From contig CAJMRN010000061.1 of assembly GCA_905215815.1 (NCBI GenBank), forward strand, positions 1 through 11,724: DNA of 11,724 bases, written 5' to 3'. The position numbers were made by a program, and so were the translations under genes. Within the stretch, counting starts at the first letter, position 1; every line of letters starts with the position of its first letter. The notes under the pieces are model-generated. The model had not been told where the DNA came from. It worked only from the letters and a program-made list of their open reading frames with translations, and searched no databases. Positions 1-7,257 of the stretch are shown here, one piece after another. This DNA comes from an uncultured bacterium. Its GTDB lineage: Bacteria > Actinomycetota > Coriobacteriia > Coriobacteriales > Coriobacteriaceae.

Positions 1-88
1 CTTCGTTAAACGGGCGCTGGGGTGTCACCCTTACACCAACATTTTCGACGCGATCCTAGGGCCGAGCTCGCCCAATAAGAATCAATGC
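1..88. other. Left-edge stretch, possibly the tail of a plus-strand gene
   Basis: No complete gene fits here. Two plus-strand frames are open from the left edge. One stops at 57-59 (TAG), 30 bp before the strong hairpin at 89-127, which is the usual stop-to-terminator distance. The other has G/C-rich third positions up to about base 80, but runs through the hairpin to a TGA at 131-133, which is unlikely for a real gene. I cannot choose between them or name a product. The bases left of the window would settle it. Confidence 0.2.
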
Positions 89-127
89 AAAAGAGCGCCG
101 CTGCACACATCGCAGCGGCGCTCTTTT
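89..127. terminator. Bidirectional rho-independent terminator
   Basis: A perfect 16-bp inverted repeat (89-104 with 112-127) closes a 7-nt loop. The stem ends in A4/T4, so both strands carry a U-run after a GC-rich stem. Because the surface-protein gene has its own terminator at 193-227, this one most likely serves a plus-strand gene arriving from the left of the window. It could also act as a backup stop for minus-strand transcription. Confidence 0.85.
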
Positions 128-192
128 ATATGACGTGGGCATCTAAAATCGAATGCAGGGGCCGACAATACTCACGCAAGATAACTTAAACA

Positions 193-227
193 TAAAAGCC
201 GCGTGGAGGTCGGGTCCCCACGCGGCT
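193..227 (-). terminator. Rho-independent terminator of the surface-protein gene
   Basis: A 10-bp perfect stem (197-206 with 218-227; AGCCGCGTGG and its complement) has an 11-nt loop. On the minus strand it is followed by TTTTAT. It lies 46 bp beyond the TAA stop of the LPxTG protein gene at 273. Confidence 0.85.
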
Positions 228-272
228 ATCAGGTTTGGGCTAATTAAGCCCGGAGGTAAACACTAGAAGTGA

Positions 273-2054
273 TTAGTGCTCGCGACGCTTGGTCATGTAC
301 ATGCCCACAGCGACAGCCACGGCGCCGGTAAGGGCAGCAGCGGAGGTCACAACAAAGGTCGGGTCACCAGTGGTAGGAAGGGCAGCGGCGTCCTTCTTGG
401 CCTTAGCCTCGTCCTTCTTGTCAGCAGCAACCTGCTTCTTGCCCTCATCACCCTTCTTCAAAGGATCGGACTTGGGGGTCTTAGCGGTGAAGAAGGCGTA
501 GACAGTGGTGTCCTCGGTGATAGGAGTAGAGAAGTCAAACTTCTTGAAGGACTCCTTGGAAGAAGACCAGCCGACAAAGTTGAAGCCATCAACGGAAGGA
601 TCGCTGGGCTGAGCAACAGTCTTGCCGTCCTCGACCTCAACAGTGGTGGTGGAACCATTAACGTAGAAATTGACCTTGTGGGTCTGGACAGCAGGCGTCT
701 CGTTCTTGGTCCACTGGGCGTAGAACGTCACGTGGTCGCCGCCGCCCTGGACGGGCTTGCTGAAGTCGACCGGGTCGGTACCCTTGGAGTCATAGGTCCA
801 GCCGGCGAAGGTGTAGCCCTCGCGGGTCGGGGCCAGGGGCTGGCGGGCGACGCCGTCGCCGTCGGTAACGCCCTGGAGCGTCTCGTTGCCATCAGCGAAA
901 ACACCACCGTTGGCGACGTAGAAAACATCCTTCTCATTGTTGGCAAGCTCTGCCCACTGAGCGTAGAACGTAACGTGCTGACCGCCACCCTTGACGGGCT
1001 TGGTGAAGTCGACAGGCTCGGTGCCAGCAGCATCGTAAGTCCAACCGGTAAAGGTGTAGCCCTCGCGGGTCGGGGCAAGGGGCTGGCGGGCGACGCCGTT
1101 GCTGTCAGTGACACCCTCCATGGCCTCATTGCCATCGGCGAAGGCGCCGCCGTTGGCAAAATAGAGAACCGTCTTCTCGTTGTTCTGCTTCCACTGAGCA
1201 TAAACAGTCGCGTGACCGCTGCCCGCAACAATAGCCTTCGCGAAGTCTACAGGGTCATTTCCATCGCGATCGTACGACCAACCAAGGAAGTCATAGCCCT
1301 CGCGGGTCGGGGCAAGGGGCTGGCGGGCGACGCCGTCGGTATCGGTTACGCCCTGGAGCGTCTCGTTGCCGTCGAAGAACGTGCCGCCGTTGGCAACGTA
1401 AAGGATATCGACAGTCTTGTCCTGCTTCGCAGGCGTCCAAGCGGCGAAAAGGGTCACATTTTTGCCGCCACCGACAATCGGCTGGTTGAAGTCAACCTGG
1501 TCGGTTCCATCGCTGTGATAATACCAACCGGCAAACACATAGCCGTCACGCGTAGGAGCAAGCGGCTGACGCGCAATACCATTGCTGTCAGTCTGACCCA
1601 GCATAAAGTTGTTGCCGTCGGCGAACTGACCGCCATTGGCAGAGTAGGTCACATTAAGCACCTTCGAGGGAGCCTCAGTCCACTTGGCGAACAGAACATA
1701 GTTGCTGGCGCCGCCCAGAAGAGGCTGAGATAAATCTACGGCCTGAGTGCAAGCGCTGTCATAATACCAGCCACTAAACACATAGCCATCGCGCACGGGA
1801 GACTCCGGCACAGGGCATACGCCCTCGTCGTTAGTCTGCATGGGGGACGTAGTGATGTTTCCGTCCTTGAAAGCGCCGCCGCCGCCATTTGCCGCTACGA
1901 AAATAACGGTCTTAACACCAGTAGAGGCTGCAGCAGTAGCCCCCTCGCTCGTGTTCTGAGCAGTCTCCGCCGCGATAGCAGCAACCGGCGTGGAGCCGAG
2001 CACCATGCTCAGGCTCAGACCGGCTGTGATAGCAGCGTTAAGCTTCCTATTCAT
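273..2054 (-). CDS. LPxTG sortase-anchored surface protein with InlB-type B-repeats
   Basis: Predicted secreted, cell-wall-anchored protein of 593 aa; its ligand is unknown. Residues 1-30 form a signal peptide (Met-Asn-Arg-Lys, hydrophobic core, cleavage near AIAA|ET). Five B-repeat units of about 75 aa follow at about 49-125, 132-206, 214-288, 294-367 and 375-448, each with ANGG, GY.F.GW and a closing FAxW or YAQW. A shorter divergent sixth unit lies at 459-523 and ends YAFF. A Lys/Glu/Asp-rich wall-spanning stretch precedes LPTTG at 559-563, a hydrophobic segment and a KRREH tail, the standard sortase signal. B-repeats of this type (Flg_new/InlB) are common in adhesins of gut Firmicutes and Coriobacteria. 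An in-frame ATG at 2108 would add 18 residues but has no Shine-Dalgarno. The ATG at 2054 has AAAGGA 7 nt upstream and puts the signal peptide at the N-terminus, so I chose it. No sortase gene is in the window. Confidence 0.93.
   Translation of the reverse strand: MNRKLNAAITAGLSLSMVLGSTPVAAIAAETAQNTSEGATAAASTGVKTVIFVAANGGGGAFKDGNITTSPMQTNDEGVCPVPESPVRDGYVFSGWYYDSACTQAVDLSQPLLGGASNYVLFAKWTEAPSKVLNVTYSANGGQFADGNNFMLGQTDSNGIARQPLAPTRDGYVFAGWYYHSDGTDQVDFNQPIVGGGKNVTLFAAWTPAKQDKTVDILYVANGGTFFDGNETLQGVTDTDGVARQPLAPTREGYDFLGWSYDRDGNDPVDFAKAIVAGSGHATVYAQWKQNNEKTVLYFANGGAFADGNEAMEGVTDSNGVARQPLAPTREGYTFTGWTYDAAGTEPVDFTKPVKGGGQHVTFYAQWAELANNEKDVFYVANGGVFADGNETLQGVTDGDGVARQPLAPTREGYTFAGWTYDSKGTDPVDFSKPVQGGGDHVTFYAQWTKNETPAVQTHKVNFYVNGSTTTVEVEDGKTVAQPSDPSVDGFNFVGWSSSKESFKKFDFSTPITEDTTVYAFFTAKTPKSDPLKKGDEGKKQVAADKKDEAKAKKDAAALPTTGDPTFVVTSAAALTGAVAVAVGMYMTKRREH
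811..1370 (-). repeat. Near-identical DNA blocks inside B-repeats 3, 4 and 5
   Basis: The segment coding for VTD..GVARQPLAPTREGY recurs three times. By eye, 821-890 and 1301-1370 match at 65 of 70 bases and lie exactly 480 bp (160 codons) apart. The middle copy, from about 1060 to 1130, is a little more diverged. Units 1 and 2 encode the same fold with clearly different DNA. This points to recent duplication or gene conversion among units 3 to 5, and makes repeat-number variation between strains likely. Confidence 0.75.
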
Positions 2055-2149
2055 GTGGTCGTCCTTTCCCGACTTGCTTCTTCGCGACCACTTCGCTGAA
2101 GAAGACATTTGAATTGCATGATTAATTCAAGCCGAGAAAATCCTAAAAA

Positions 2150-2200
2150 GGTTGCGCAACCAAGCTATATCTAAGGTTTGAGACTTTTTTGCAAAAAAGT
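2150..2200 (-). promoter_or_regulatory. Two perfect palindromes upstream of the surface-protein gene
   Basis: GGTTGCGCAACC at 2150-2161 is a perfect 12-bp palindrome. ACTTTTTTGCAAAAAAGT at 2183-2200 is a perfect 18-bp palindrome. Both lie 95 to 150 bp before the ATG at 2054. Between them, minus-strand TTGCAA and TATAGC could serve as a weak -35/-10 pair, but the spacer is 19 bp. The palindromes could be operators or simply AT-rich promoter structure; no regulator can be assigned. Confidence 0.35.
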
Positions 2201-2210
2201 TTGCAAAAAG

Positions 2211-2290
2211 CTATTGCACCACCCGTACGCTGGGGCAAAGGTCTGCCAACGGGTACTCGTCGCACTTAGGTTTGCGGGCGTCGCGCAAGC
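2211..2290 (-). pseudogene. Decayed duplicate of the 3' end of nth
   Basis: About 65 bases at 2222-2286 match the true nth 3' end at 2507-2571, with roughly nine mismatches and a constant offset of 285 bp. Read on the minus strand it gives DARKPKCDEYPLADLCPSVR, then VVQ and TAG at 2211-2213. This is the cluster-binding tail of endonuclease III with one Cys changed to Tyr. Upstream the frame hits a stop and similarity fades, so it is not a gene. It may be a leftover of a second nth allele or of a recombination event at the nth end. Confidence 0.8.
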
Positions 2291-2400
2291 TGCACGACGG
2301 CCATCAGCACCCGGTCCACTCGCCCAAAACGCGCATGCCCGAACGCCCTCGGCACAAAACAGTCTGAACGGACAGCATCAATTATCAGCTTTCACCTGCG

Positions 2401-2469
2401 CTACTTTGCAATTATGGCAATTCCTACTTTATAGTTGTGGCAACGTCTACTTTGCAATTATGGTTGTTT
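2401..2469. repeat. Three tandem 23-bp repeats
   Basis: Units at 2401-2423, 2424-2446 and 2447-2469 all begin CTACTTT and share the pattern GCAATTATGG or a variant of it. Units 1 and 3 are identical over their first 17 bases; unit 2 differs inside (ATAGTTGTGG). There are no spacers, so this is not a CRISPR array. The 23-bp period equals a -35 hexamer plus a 17-bp spacer, so promoter-like hexamers repeat in phase. The array lies 30 bp beyond the nth stop codon. Confidence 0.8.
2428..2457 (-). promoter_or_regulatory. Possible promoter inside the tandem repeats
   Basis: On the minus strand TTGCAA (2452-2457) is followed after 18 bp by TATAAA (2428-2433). Transcription from here would give the surface-protein gene a leader of about 370 nt that includes the nth fragment. 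The hexamers are decent but part of a repeat, so this is a weak call. Confidence 0.3.
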
Positions 2470-2498
2470 TACCTTGGTGCGGCCCCTGCCCTTGCAAC

Positions 2499-3161
2499 CT
2501 AGCTCACCCTCACGCTCGGGCAAAGGTCTGCCAGCGGGCACTCGTCGCACTTGGGCTTGCGGGCATCGCAAATCTCGCGGCCGAAGGTGATCCACTGGTG
2601 GTTGACCGACTCCCAATACTCGTGCGGCAAGATCTTGAGCAGATCTTGCTCGGTCTTGAGCGGCTCCTTGGCATGCGTCTTGGGGCTCAGCATCAGGCGA
2701 TGCGCGATGCGGTTGACGTGTGTATCGACCGCGATGCCCTCCACGATGCCAAACCCCACGTTGAGCACGATGTTCGCCGTCTTGCGCCCCACGCCCGGCA
2801 GCTTGACGAGCTCCTTCATGTCGGCCGGGACCTCGCCGCCGTAGTCGGCAACGATCATCTGCGCGGCCTCCACGGCGTGCTTGGCTTTACTCTTATAAAA
2901 GCCGAGCGACTTAATGGTATCCGCAACATCGGCCACGCTCGCCCCTGCCATGGCCTCGGGCGTGGACCACTGGGCAAACAGCTGGGGTGTCACCTTGTTG
3001 ACCTGCACGTCGGTCGTCTGTGCCGAGAGCAGCACCGCGATGAGCAGCCTAAAGGGATTCTCGTGGTCCAAAAAGCACTCGACCGGGCCATAGCGACGGT
3101 TGAGGCGCTCGCACACCTCAATGGCGCGCTCGCGTTTGGCGGCATTGGTCTCGCGTGGCAT
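2499..3161 (-). CDS. nth: Endonuclease III (bifunctional DNA glycosylase/AP lyase)
   Basis: Removes oxidised pyrimidines and nicks the abasic site in base excision repair. The protein is 220 aa, normal for the family. LLSAQTTD lies near residue 45, the helix-hairpin-helix LPGVGRKTANIV at about 121-132 carries the catalytic Lys (127), and VDTHVNR carries the catalytic Asp (146). The C-terminal [4Fe-4S] cysteines are at 198, 205, 208 and 214, with the canonical C-x6-C-x2-C-x5-C spacing. The start at 3161 has AAGGAG 5 nt upstream; an in-frame GTG at 3185 has no such site. It follows the ABC transporter gene by 63 bp with no terminator between, so co-transcription is likely. A decayed copy of its tail lies downstream at 2211-2290. 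Confidence 0.96.
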   Translation of the reverse strand: MPRETNAAKRERAIEVCERLNRRYGPVECFLDHENPFRLLIAVLLSAQTTDVQVNKVTPQLFAQWSTPEAMAGASVADVADTIKSLGFYKSKAKHAVEAAQMIVADYGGEVPADMKELVKLPGVGRKTANIVLNVGFGIVEGIAVDTHVNRIAHRLMLSPKTHAKEPLKTEQDLLKILPHEYWESVNHQWITFGREICDARKPKCDECPLADLCPSVRVS

Positions 3162-3226
3162 AACGACTCCTTGGCTCAACGGCACAACAAACCTATGGGC
3201 ACGATTGTCCCACGTATGGGGTCGTT
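3162..3226 (-). promoter_or_regulatory. Possible RNA stem linking the ABC stop codon to the nth RBS
   Basis: Bases 3162-3170 and 3218-3226 are complementary at 8 of 9 positions. In the minus-strand transcript the first arm begins inside the ABC gene's TAA stop and the second covers the nth Shine-Dalgarno (AAGGAG). Ribosomes ending the ABC gene could open such a stem and couple translation of nth. The loop is about 47 nt and the stem short, so this is tentative. Confidence 0.25.
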
Positions 3227-5027
3227 ACGCCTCTAAAAATGCGCCGGTCTGGCGACTCCACAGGCTTGCATACTCGCCGCCCGCCTCGACCAGCTGCGCA
3301 TGCGTGCCGTCCTCGACGATCTCGCCGTCAGCCAGCACCACGATACGGTCGAGCGCCGCCACGGTGGACAGGCGATGTGCCACCACGATGGAGGTGCGAC
3401 CGCGCATCAGGTTCTCGAGCGCCTCCTGCACCAACGCCTCCGACTCGCTATCGAGGGCAGACGTCGCCTCGTCGAGCACCAGAATCGGCGCGTCGGTCAG
3501 GATAGCGCGGGCAATGGCCACGCGCTGGCGTTGGCCGCCCGAAAGCTTAACGCCGCGCTCACCCACCATGGTGTCAAAGCCACGGGGCAGGCGGTCGATA
3601 AACTCCAGGGCATTGGCCAGACGCGCGGCCTCGCGGATCTGCTCGTCGGTGGCGTCGGGACGGCCGTAGGCGATATTCTCGCGAATGGAGCGATGGAACA
3701 GCAGCGCCTCCTGCGGTACGTAGGCAACCTGGCGGCGCAGGCTCTGCTGCGTGCAGCGCGAGACGTCCTGGCCGTCCACGAGCACGCGGCCGCCCTGTAC
3801 GTCGTCCAGGCGCAGCAACAGCTTGGTAAGCGTCGTCTTGCCCGAGCCCGATTTGCCCACCAGGCCCACGCGCTGGCCCGCCGCCACATGGAGCGTCAGG
3901 TCCTCGAACACACTCTCGCCCGCCGCGGCGTCACGGTATGCAAAGCTCAGGTGCTCAAAATCAATCGCGCCCTCACCAACCTTGAGCTCGGGAGCGTTCT
4001 CATCGTCTGCCACCAGACGCGGCTCGTCCAGCACGCGTGTCATCTCGGCCGCATCGCCCAGCGCGCGGTTGATGCGCTGCATCATGGAGCTCACGTAATT
4101 GAGCCGCATGGTGAGGTTGTACGTGTAGGTAAAGATCATAACGAGCGCACCGGCCGAGATGCCAAACCACGCGTTGCCGCCCGCGACGAACACGCTCACC
4201 ACGGCCATGGTGATGACGATAAGGCCCGAGGTCGTAAAGTTGCGCTGCATCATGGCGTGCATCGATACCGTCTCGGCGTCGCGCGCGGCACGGTCGGCGG
4301 TATCGAATAGGTCGCGCTCAAAGTCCTCGCGCCCGCAGGTCTTGACGGCCAGGATATTCGTGACCGCGTCGGACAGCACGCCCGACAGCTTGTTCTGCGC
4401 GGCGGACGTCGCGGCCGAAAGCGGCATGATGCGCTTGTACATAAGCCAGACAAACGCGATGTAGACGACCATAATGCCCACCAGGATCACGGTAAACGTC
4501 GGCACCACCGGAGCGAGCGCCGCCACCGTGCAGACAACCGAGGTGATGGTAGGAATGAGCGAATACACCGTTACGTCCACCAGCCCCGTGTAGCCGCTCA
4601 TAAAACGGCTCGTCTGACTCACGAGCGATCCGCCAAAACGGCTGGTGTGGAATGTCATGGATTGATTGGAGAGTGTGTCGAAGCACAGGCGCGCCAAGTG
4701 ATAGTTGCCCGCAATCTCGAGCTTGTAGACGGTGTAGTCCTGCAGCTTGGAGAGGATTTGGCCCACTAGGTTAACGAGCACGAGCGCCAGAATGTAGGGA
4801 CCAAAGACCTCAAACACCCGGTCGCCCGCCACGGGGCCGGCCTGGACGCGGTCGACGATAAGGGCCATCACGTAGGTGTTGGCAAACGTGAGCAAAAAGA
4901 TGTAGCCCGCCGACGAGAACACCGAGAGAAAGACGATCAGCGGCTGCGTGCGCGTGACATCCCAAAAACGCTGCAGCGTGCGGCGCACGGTGGAGCGTTT
5001 GAGCGGACTGGTGCTTCTCTGAGACAT
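3225..5027 (-). CDS. ABC transporter, fused membrane and ATP-binding domains
   Basis: A 600-aa exporter-type half-transporter, expected to work as a homodimer or with an unseen partner in the membrane. Residues 25 to about 320 hold the transmembrane domain, with hydrophobic segments near 28-56, 76-92, 150-173, 176-198, 268-284 and 286-305. The ATPase domain has Walker A GKSGSGKT (391-398), Q-loop Gln 439, LSGGQRQR (495-502), Walker B LVLDEA (516-521) and switch His 551, all intact. The architecture is that of MsbA/LmrA-type ABCB proteins; the substrate cannot be read from sequence. The ATG at 5027 has AAAGGA about 7 nt upstream. An in-frame start at 5063 lacks one. It sits between rmuC (123 bp upstream) and nth (63 bp downstream). 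Confidence 0.94.
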   Translation of the reverse strand: MSQRSTSPLKRSTVRRTLQRFWDVTRTQPLIVFLSVFSSAGYIFLLTFANTYVMALIVDRVQAGPVAGDRVFEVFGPYILALVLVNLVGQILSKLQDYTVYKLEIAGNYHLARLCFDTLSNQSMTFHTSRFGGSLVSQTSRFMSGYTGLVDVTVYSLIPTITSVVCTVAALAPVVPTFTVILVGIMVVYIAFVWLMYKRIMPLSAATSAAQNKLSGVLSDAVTNILAVKTCGREDFERDLFDTADRAARDAETVSMHAMMQRNFTTSGLIVITMAVVSVFVAGGNAWFGISAGALVMIFTYTYNLTMRLNYVSSMMQRINRALGDAAEMTRVLDEPRLVADDENAPELKVGEGAIDFEHLSFAYRDAAAGESVFEDLTLHVAAGQRVGLVGKSGSGKTTLTKLLLRLDDVQGGRVLVDGQDVSRCTQQSLRRQVAYVPQEALLFHRSIRENIAYGRPDATDEQIREAARLANALEFIDRLPRGFDTMVGERGVKLSGGQRQRVAIARAILTDAPILVLDEATSALDSESEALVQEALENLMRGRTSIVVAHRLSTVAALDRIVVLADGEIVEDGTHAQLVEAGGEYASLWSRQTGAFLEA

Positions 5028-5150
5028 GGACTTCCTTTCGCGTCTGATAGGGCGAAACGCCATTGTTGCACATTAAAGCGCACTTCAGGCAAGCACGATG
5101 CGAAAAGCCCCCGCGCCGTGCTTGCGCAGGCGCCCCGCCGTCAGATGCAG

Positions 5151-6506
5151 CTAGTCCTCGTCTTTTTGGTCTGCGAGCAGGCTCGCAGACGTGAGCCCCA
5201 AGATCTCGTCGGCCTCCCGCGCGTCTTCCAGCGCGTCGATATCCTTGAGCTTGCGCTCCATAACGTTGGTGCGCGTGGTGATGATGCCCTCGACCGTTTT
5301 ACCCGCGGTCTCGATCTGCTGCTGGGCGCGGCGCAGCGCCGTCTGATAGCGCGGCAGTTCGGCCTTGACGGCAGAGAGTACACGCAGCACGTCGTCGGTG
5401 CGCTTTTGTAGCCTAAACGTCTGGTAGCTCATCTGCAGGCTGTTGAGGATGGCCGCCATGGTGCTGGGGCCGGCAACGTTGACGTGATAGTCGCGGCCCA
5501 GGGTCTCGATAAGCCCGGGGCGGCTGACGACCTCGGCGTACAGGCCCTCAAAAGGCACGAACATAATGCCAAAATTGGTGGTCGCGGGCACGCTCAGGTA
5601 CTTTTCGCAGATGTCCTTGGCCTCGCGCTTCACCATGGCGTCGAGTGTCTTGCGCGCGGTGGCCACCGCCTCGGCATCACCCGACTCTTGCGCGTCGAGC
5701 AGATGCTCGTACGCGTCGCCCGGGAATTTGGAGTCAATCGGCAGCAGCACGGGATCGCCCTCGTCTACCGGCAGCTTGACGGCAAACTCAACGCGCTCCG
5801 AGGCGCCAGGCTTGGTGGCGACGTTTTCCAGATACTGGTCGGGCGTAAGGATGTCCGCCAGGATTGCACCCAACTGCACCTCGCCCAAAATGCCACGCGC
5901 CTTGACGTTGCCCAGCACGCGCTTAAGGTCGCCCACGCCGGTGGCAATGGACTGCATATCGCCCAAACCCTTGTACACAGCCTCGAGCTGGTCGCTCACC
6001 TGCTTAAACGATGCAGACAGGCGATCGTTGAGCGTACGGGAGAGTTTCTCGTCCACCGTCGCGCGCATCTGATCGAGCTGCACGTTGTTGTCCTTGCGGA
6101 TGGCGCCCAGCTGGGCATCGACCGTCTCGCGCACCTTGTCCAGGCGGTGCTCGATGCCTTCGCGGTTGGCGCCGAGCTGTTGGGCCGTCTCGCGGCGCAG
6201 GTCATCCATACGGTCACCAGCCTGCGTGAACTCACGCGCGATGGTCAGGTAGCGCTGCTGCTCCACGGCCGCATCGGTTGTCTGCTGCTGCGCGATGGCA
6301 TTTGCCGTGCGGCGGGTTTCGGCCAGCGCGACGTTGAGGGTGTCGAGCGCGTTGTTGGCCTGCTCGAGCGCAGCCAGCATCTCTGCCCCGCTATCGCCGC
6401 GCTCCCTCAGCTCGGCGCGAAGGCCCTTGAGCTGCAGGGCACAAGCCACAGCAACCCCCACCGCCACCAAGGCGATCACAACAAGCACGATATCAATAGC
6501 AGACAT
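5151..6506 (-). CDS. rmuC: RmuC family DNA recombination protein
   Basis: RmuC proteins are membrane-anchored and coiled-coil, with a PD-(D/E)xK-like core. In E. coli rmuC limits inversions at short inverted repeats. This 451-aa protein has one N-terminal transmembrane segment (about 3-24), a long Gln/Glu/Arg-rich coiled coil (about 27-180) and the conserved core from about 190 to 400. Core landmarks are GILGEVQLGAIL (205-216), PIDSKFP (256-262), FVPFE (316-320) and GPSTMAAIL (346-354). The ATG at 6506 directly precedes the membrane segment and has GGCGGAG just upstream, with short spacing. ATG 6536 and TTG 6539 in frame have no RBS. The HTH gene ends 51 bp upstream; the ABC gene starts 123 bp downstream. 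Confidence 0.93.
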   Translation of the reverse strand: MSAIDIVLVVIALVAVGVAVACALQLKGLRAELRERGDSGAEMLAALEQANNALDTLNVALAETRRTANAIAQQQTTDAAVEQQRYLTIAREFTQAGDRMDDLRRETAQQLGANREGIEHRLDKVRETVDAQLGAIRKDNNVQLDQMRATVDEKLSRTLNDRLSASFKQVSDQLEAVYKGLGDMQSIATGVGDLKRVLGNVKARGILGEVQLGAILADILTPDQYLENVATKPGASERVEFAVKLPVDEGDPVLLPIDSKFPGDAYEHLLDAQESGDAEAVATARKTLDAMVKREAKDICEKYLSVPATTNFGIMFVPFEGLYAEVVSRPGLIETLGRDYHVNVAGPSTMAAILNSLQMSYQTFRLQKRTDDVLRVLSAVKAELPRYQTALRRAQQQIETAGKTVEGIITTRTNVMERKLKDIDALEDAREADEILGLTSASLLADQKDED

Positions 6507-6557
6507 AGTCTCCGCCCAACAAACCCAATCGATCATCAATCAAAACCGCGATCAATC

Positions 6558-7121
6558 TTACCCCGCCACGCGCACTGGGCGCCCGGCCCCTTCTTTGGCG
6601 CCCCTCTCCTCCGCATATTCCATAATGCGGCGCGCCGTCTCCCTGCTCACCTTTGAGTCATCACCGGCTAAGTATGCGTACACGTTTCCCTTATTCAGAT
6701 TCAAATCGCGGCAGAGACCGTAGCGCGTTACGCCCGATTCCCCTAGCGCTCCCAACGTTCTTTTTCGCATCAGGGCGTTGATCCTCCTGTCCGCCACTGG
6801 CTTTTCCTTCACCGCTCTATACGCACGCCAAACGTTGGCATAACGGTTGGGGAGTTTGTCCTCGGCGCATAGAGATGCCAGGCTACCCGTTTGGGCGTAC
6901 AAGGACAAAACGTCTCGGTAACCCTCTTCCATCCACGAGCCCTCGGATAAGCCCAGGACGTATTCGGCTTTACCCTGCGCCAAAGCGAGCAAAAACAGGG
7001 GCTCCGCCACGCGCGGCGCAACCGTCGTCGCCTGCTCAACCAGTTTTCTAAAACTGAGCGACTGCTGTCCGGATAGCTCTCGGCAATAGCCTTTTAAGAA
7101 TCCCTCAAAGGTCAGATTCAA
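6558..7121 (-). CDS. Unrecognised protein with a C-terminal helix-turn-helix
   Basis: 187 aa if started at TTG 7121, which has a perfect GGAGGT 6 nt upstream. The in-frame ATG at 7139 has only AT-rich sequence before it. I do not recognise a named family. Residues about 1-110 look all-helical. Residues 130-170 (GVTRYGLCRDLNLNKGNVYAYL, then VSRETARRIMEYA) read as a Cro/XRE-like helix-turn-helix, so DNA binding is likely. It uses more A/T-ending codons (TTA, AAA, AGA, GGA) than its neighbours and has an AT-rich upstream region, which suggests horizontal acquisition. Possible roles are transcription regulator or antitoxin-like repressor, but no partner toxin is visible: its neighbours are rmuC and a small membrane protein. 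Confidence 0.8.
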   Translation of the reverse strand: MNLTFEGFLKGYCRELSGQQSLSFRKLVEQATTVAPRVAEPLFLLALAQGKAEYVLGLSEGSWMEEGYRDVLSLYAQTGSLASLCAEDKLPNRYANVWRAYRAVKEKPVADRRINALMRKRTLGALGESGVTRYGLCRDLNLNKGNVYAYLAGDDSKVSRETARRIMEYAEERGAKEGAGRPVRVAG

Positions 7122-7127
7122 CCGAGC

Positions 7128-7133
7128 ACCTCC
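7128..7133 (-). promoter_or_regulatory. Ribosome binding site that fixes a TTG start
   Basis: GGAGGT on the minus strand, 6 nt before TTG at 7119-7121. The only upstream ATG (7137-7139) lies just before this site, so the Shine-Dalgarno would fall inside the coding region if that ATG were used. The TTG start is strongly preferred. Confidence 0.8.
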
Positions 7134-7146
7134 GTTCATTTGCTAT

Positions 7147-7167
7147 TATTATTCATCTTCAATAATA
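7147..7167 (-). promoter_or_regulatory. AT-rich inverted repeat, possible operator of the HTH gene
   Basis: TATTATT (7147-7153) and AATAATA (7161-7167) are perfect 7-bp inverted repeats around a 7-bp centre, 26 bp before the TTG start. Several -10-like hexamers (TATTAT, TAATAA) overlap it. The position suits a self-repressed promoter of the downstream DNA-binding protein. AT-rich sequence easily makes such repeats by chance. Confidence 0.4.
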
Positions 7168-7257
7168 CTATTCAGTCGCATGACAGGACCCACAGGATGC
7201 AAGGATTCTACTCATGGCGATAATCCCTACACCCTAGAAGTCCTAATGTGACAAACG

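Noticed and set aside
276..1733. Long plus-strand open frame opposite the surface-protein gene
   Set aside because: It is the antisense shadow of a repetitive GC-rich gene. It has no RBS, and its repeated composition only mirrors the B-repeats.
2401..2469. Tandem 23-bp units considered as a CRISPR array
   Set aside because: The units abut directly with no spacers, and no cas gene is nearby.
2178..3236. Plus-strand open frame of 352 codons across nth and the intergenic region
   Set aside because: It covers the well-supported nth in antisense and the tandem repeats, shows no domain, and has an implausible His/Leu/Arg-rich composition.
5090..5124. 8-bp inverted repeat (CAAGCACG / CGTGCTTG) between rmuC and the ABC gene
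   Set aside because: The loop is 19 nt and no T-run follows on the minus strand, so it is not a convincing terminator and the two genes may be co-transcribed.
5484..6656. Plus-strand open frame of 390 codons opposite rmuC
   Set aside because: rmuC is unmistakable on the other strand. This frame is open because of the codon bias of the real gene.
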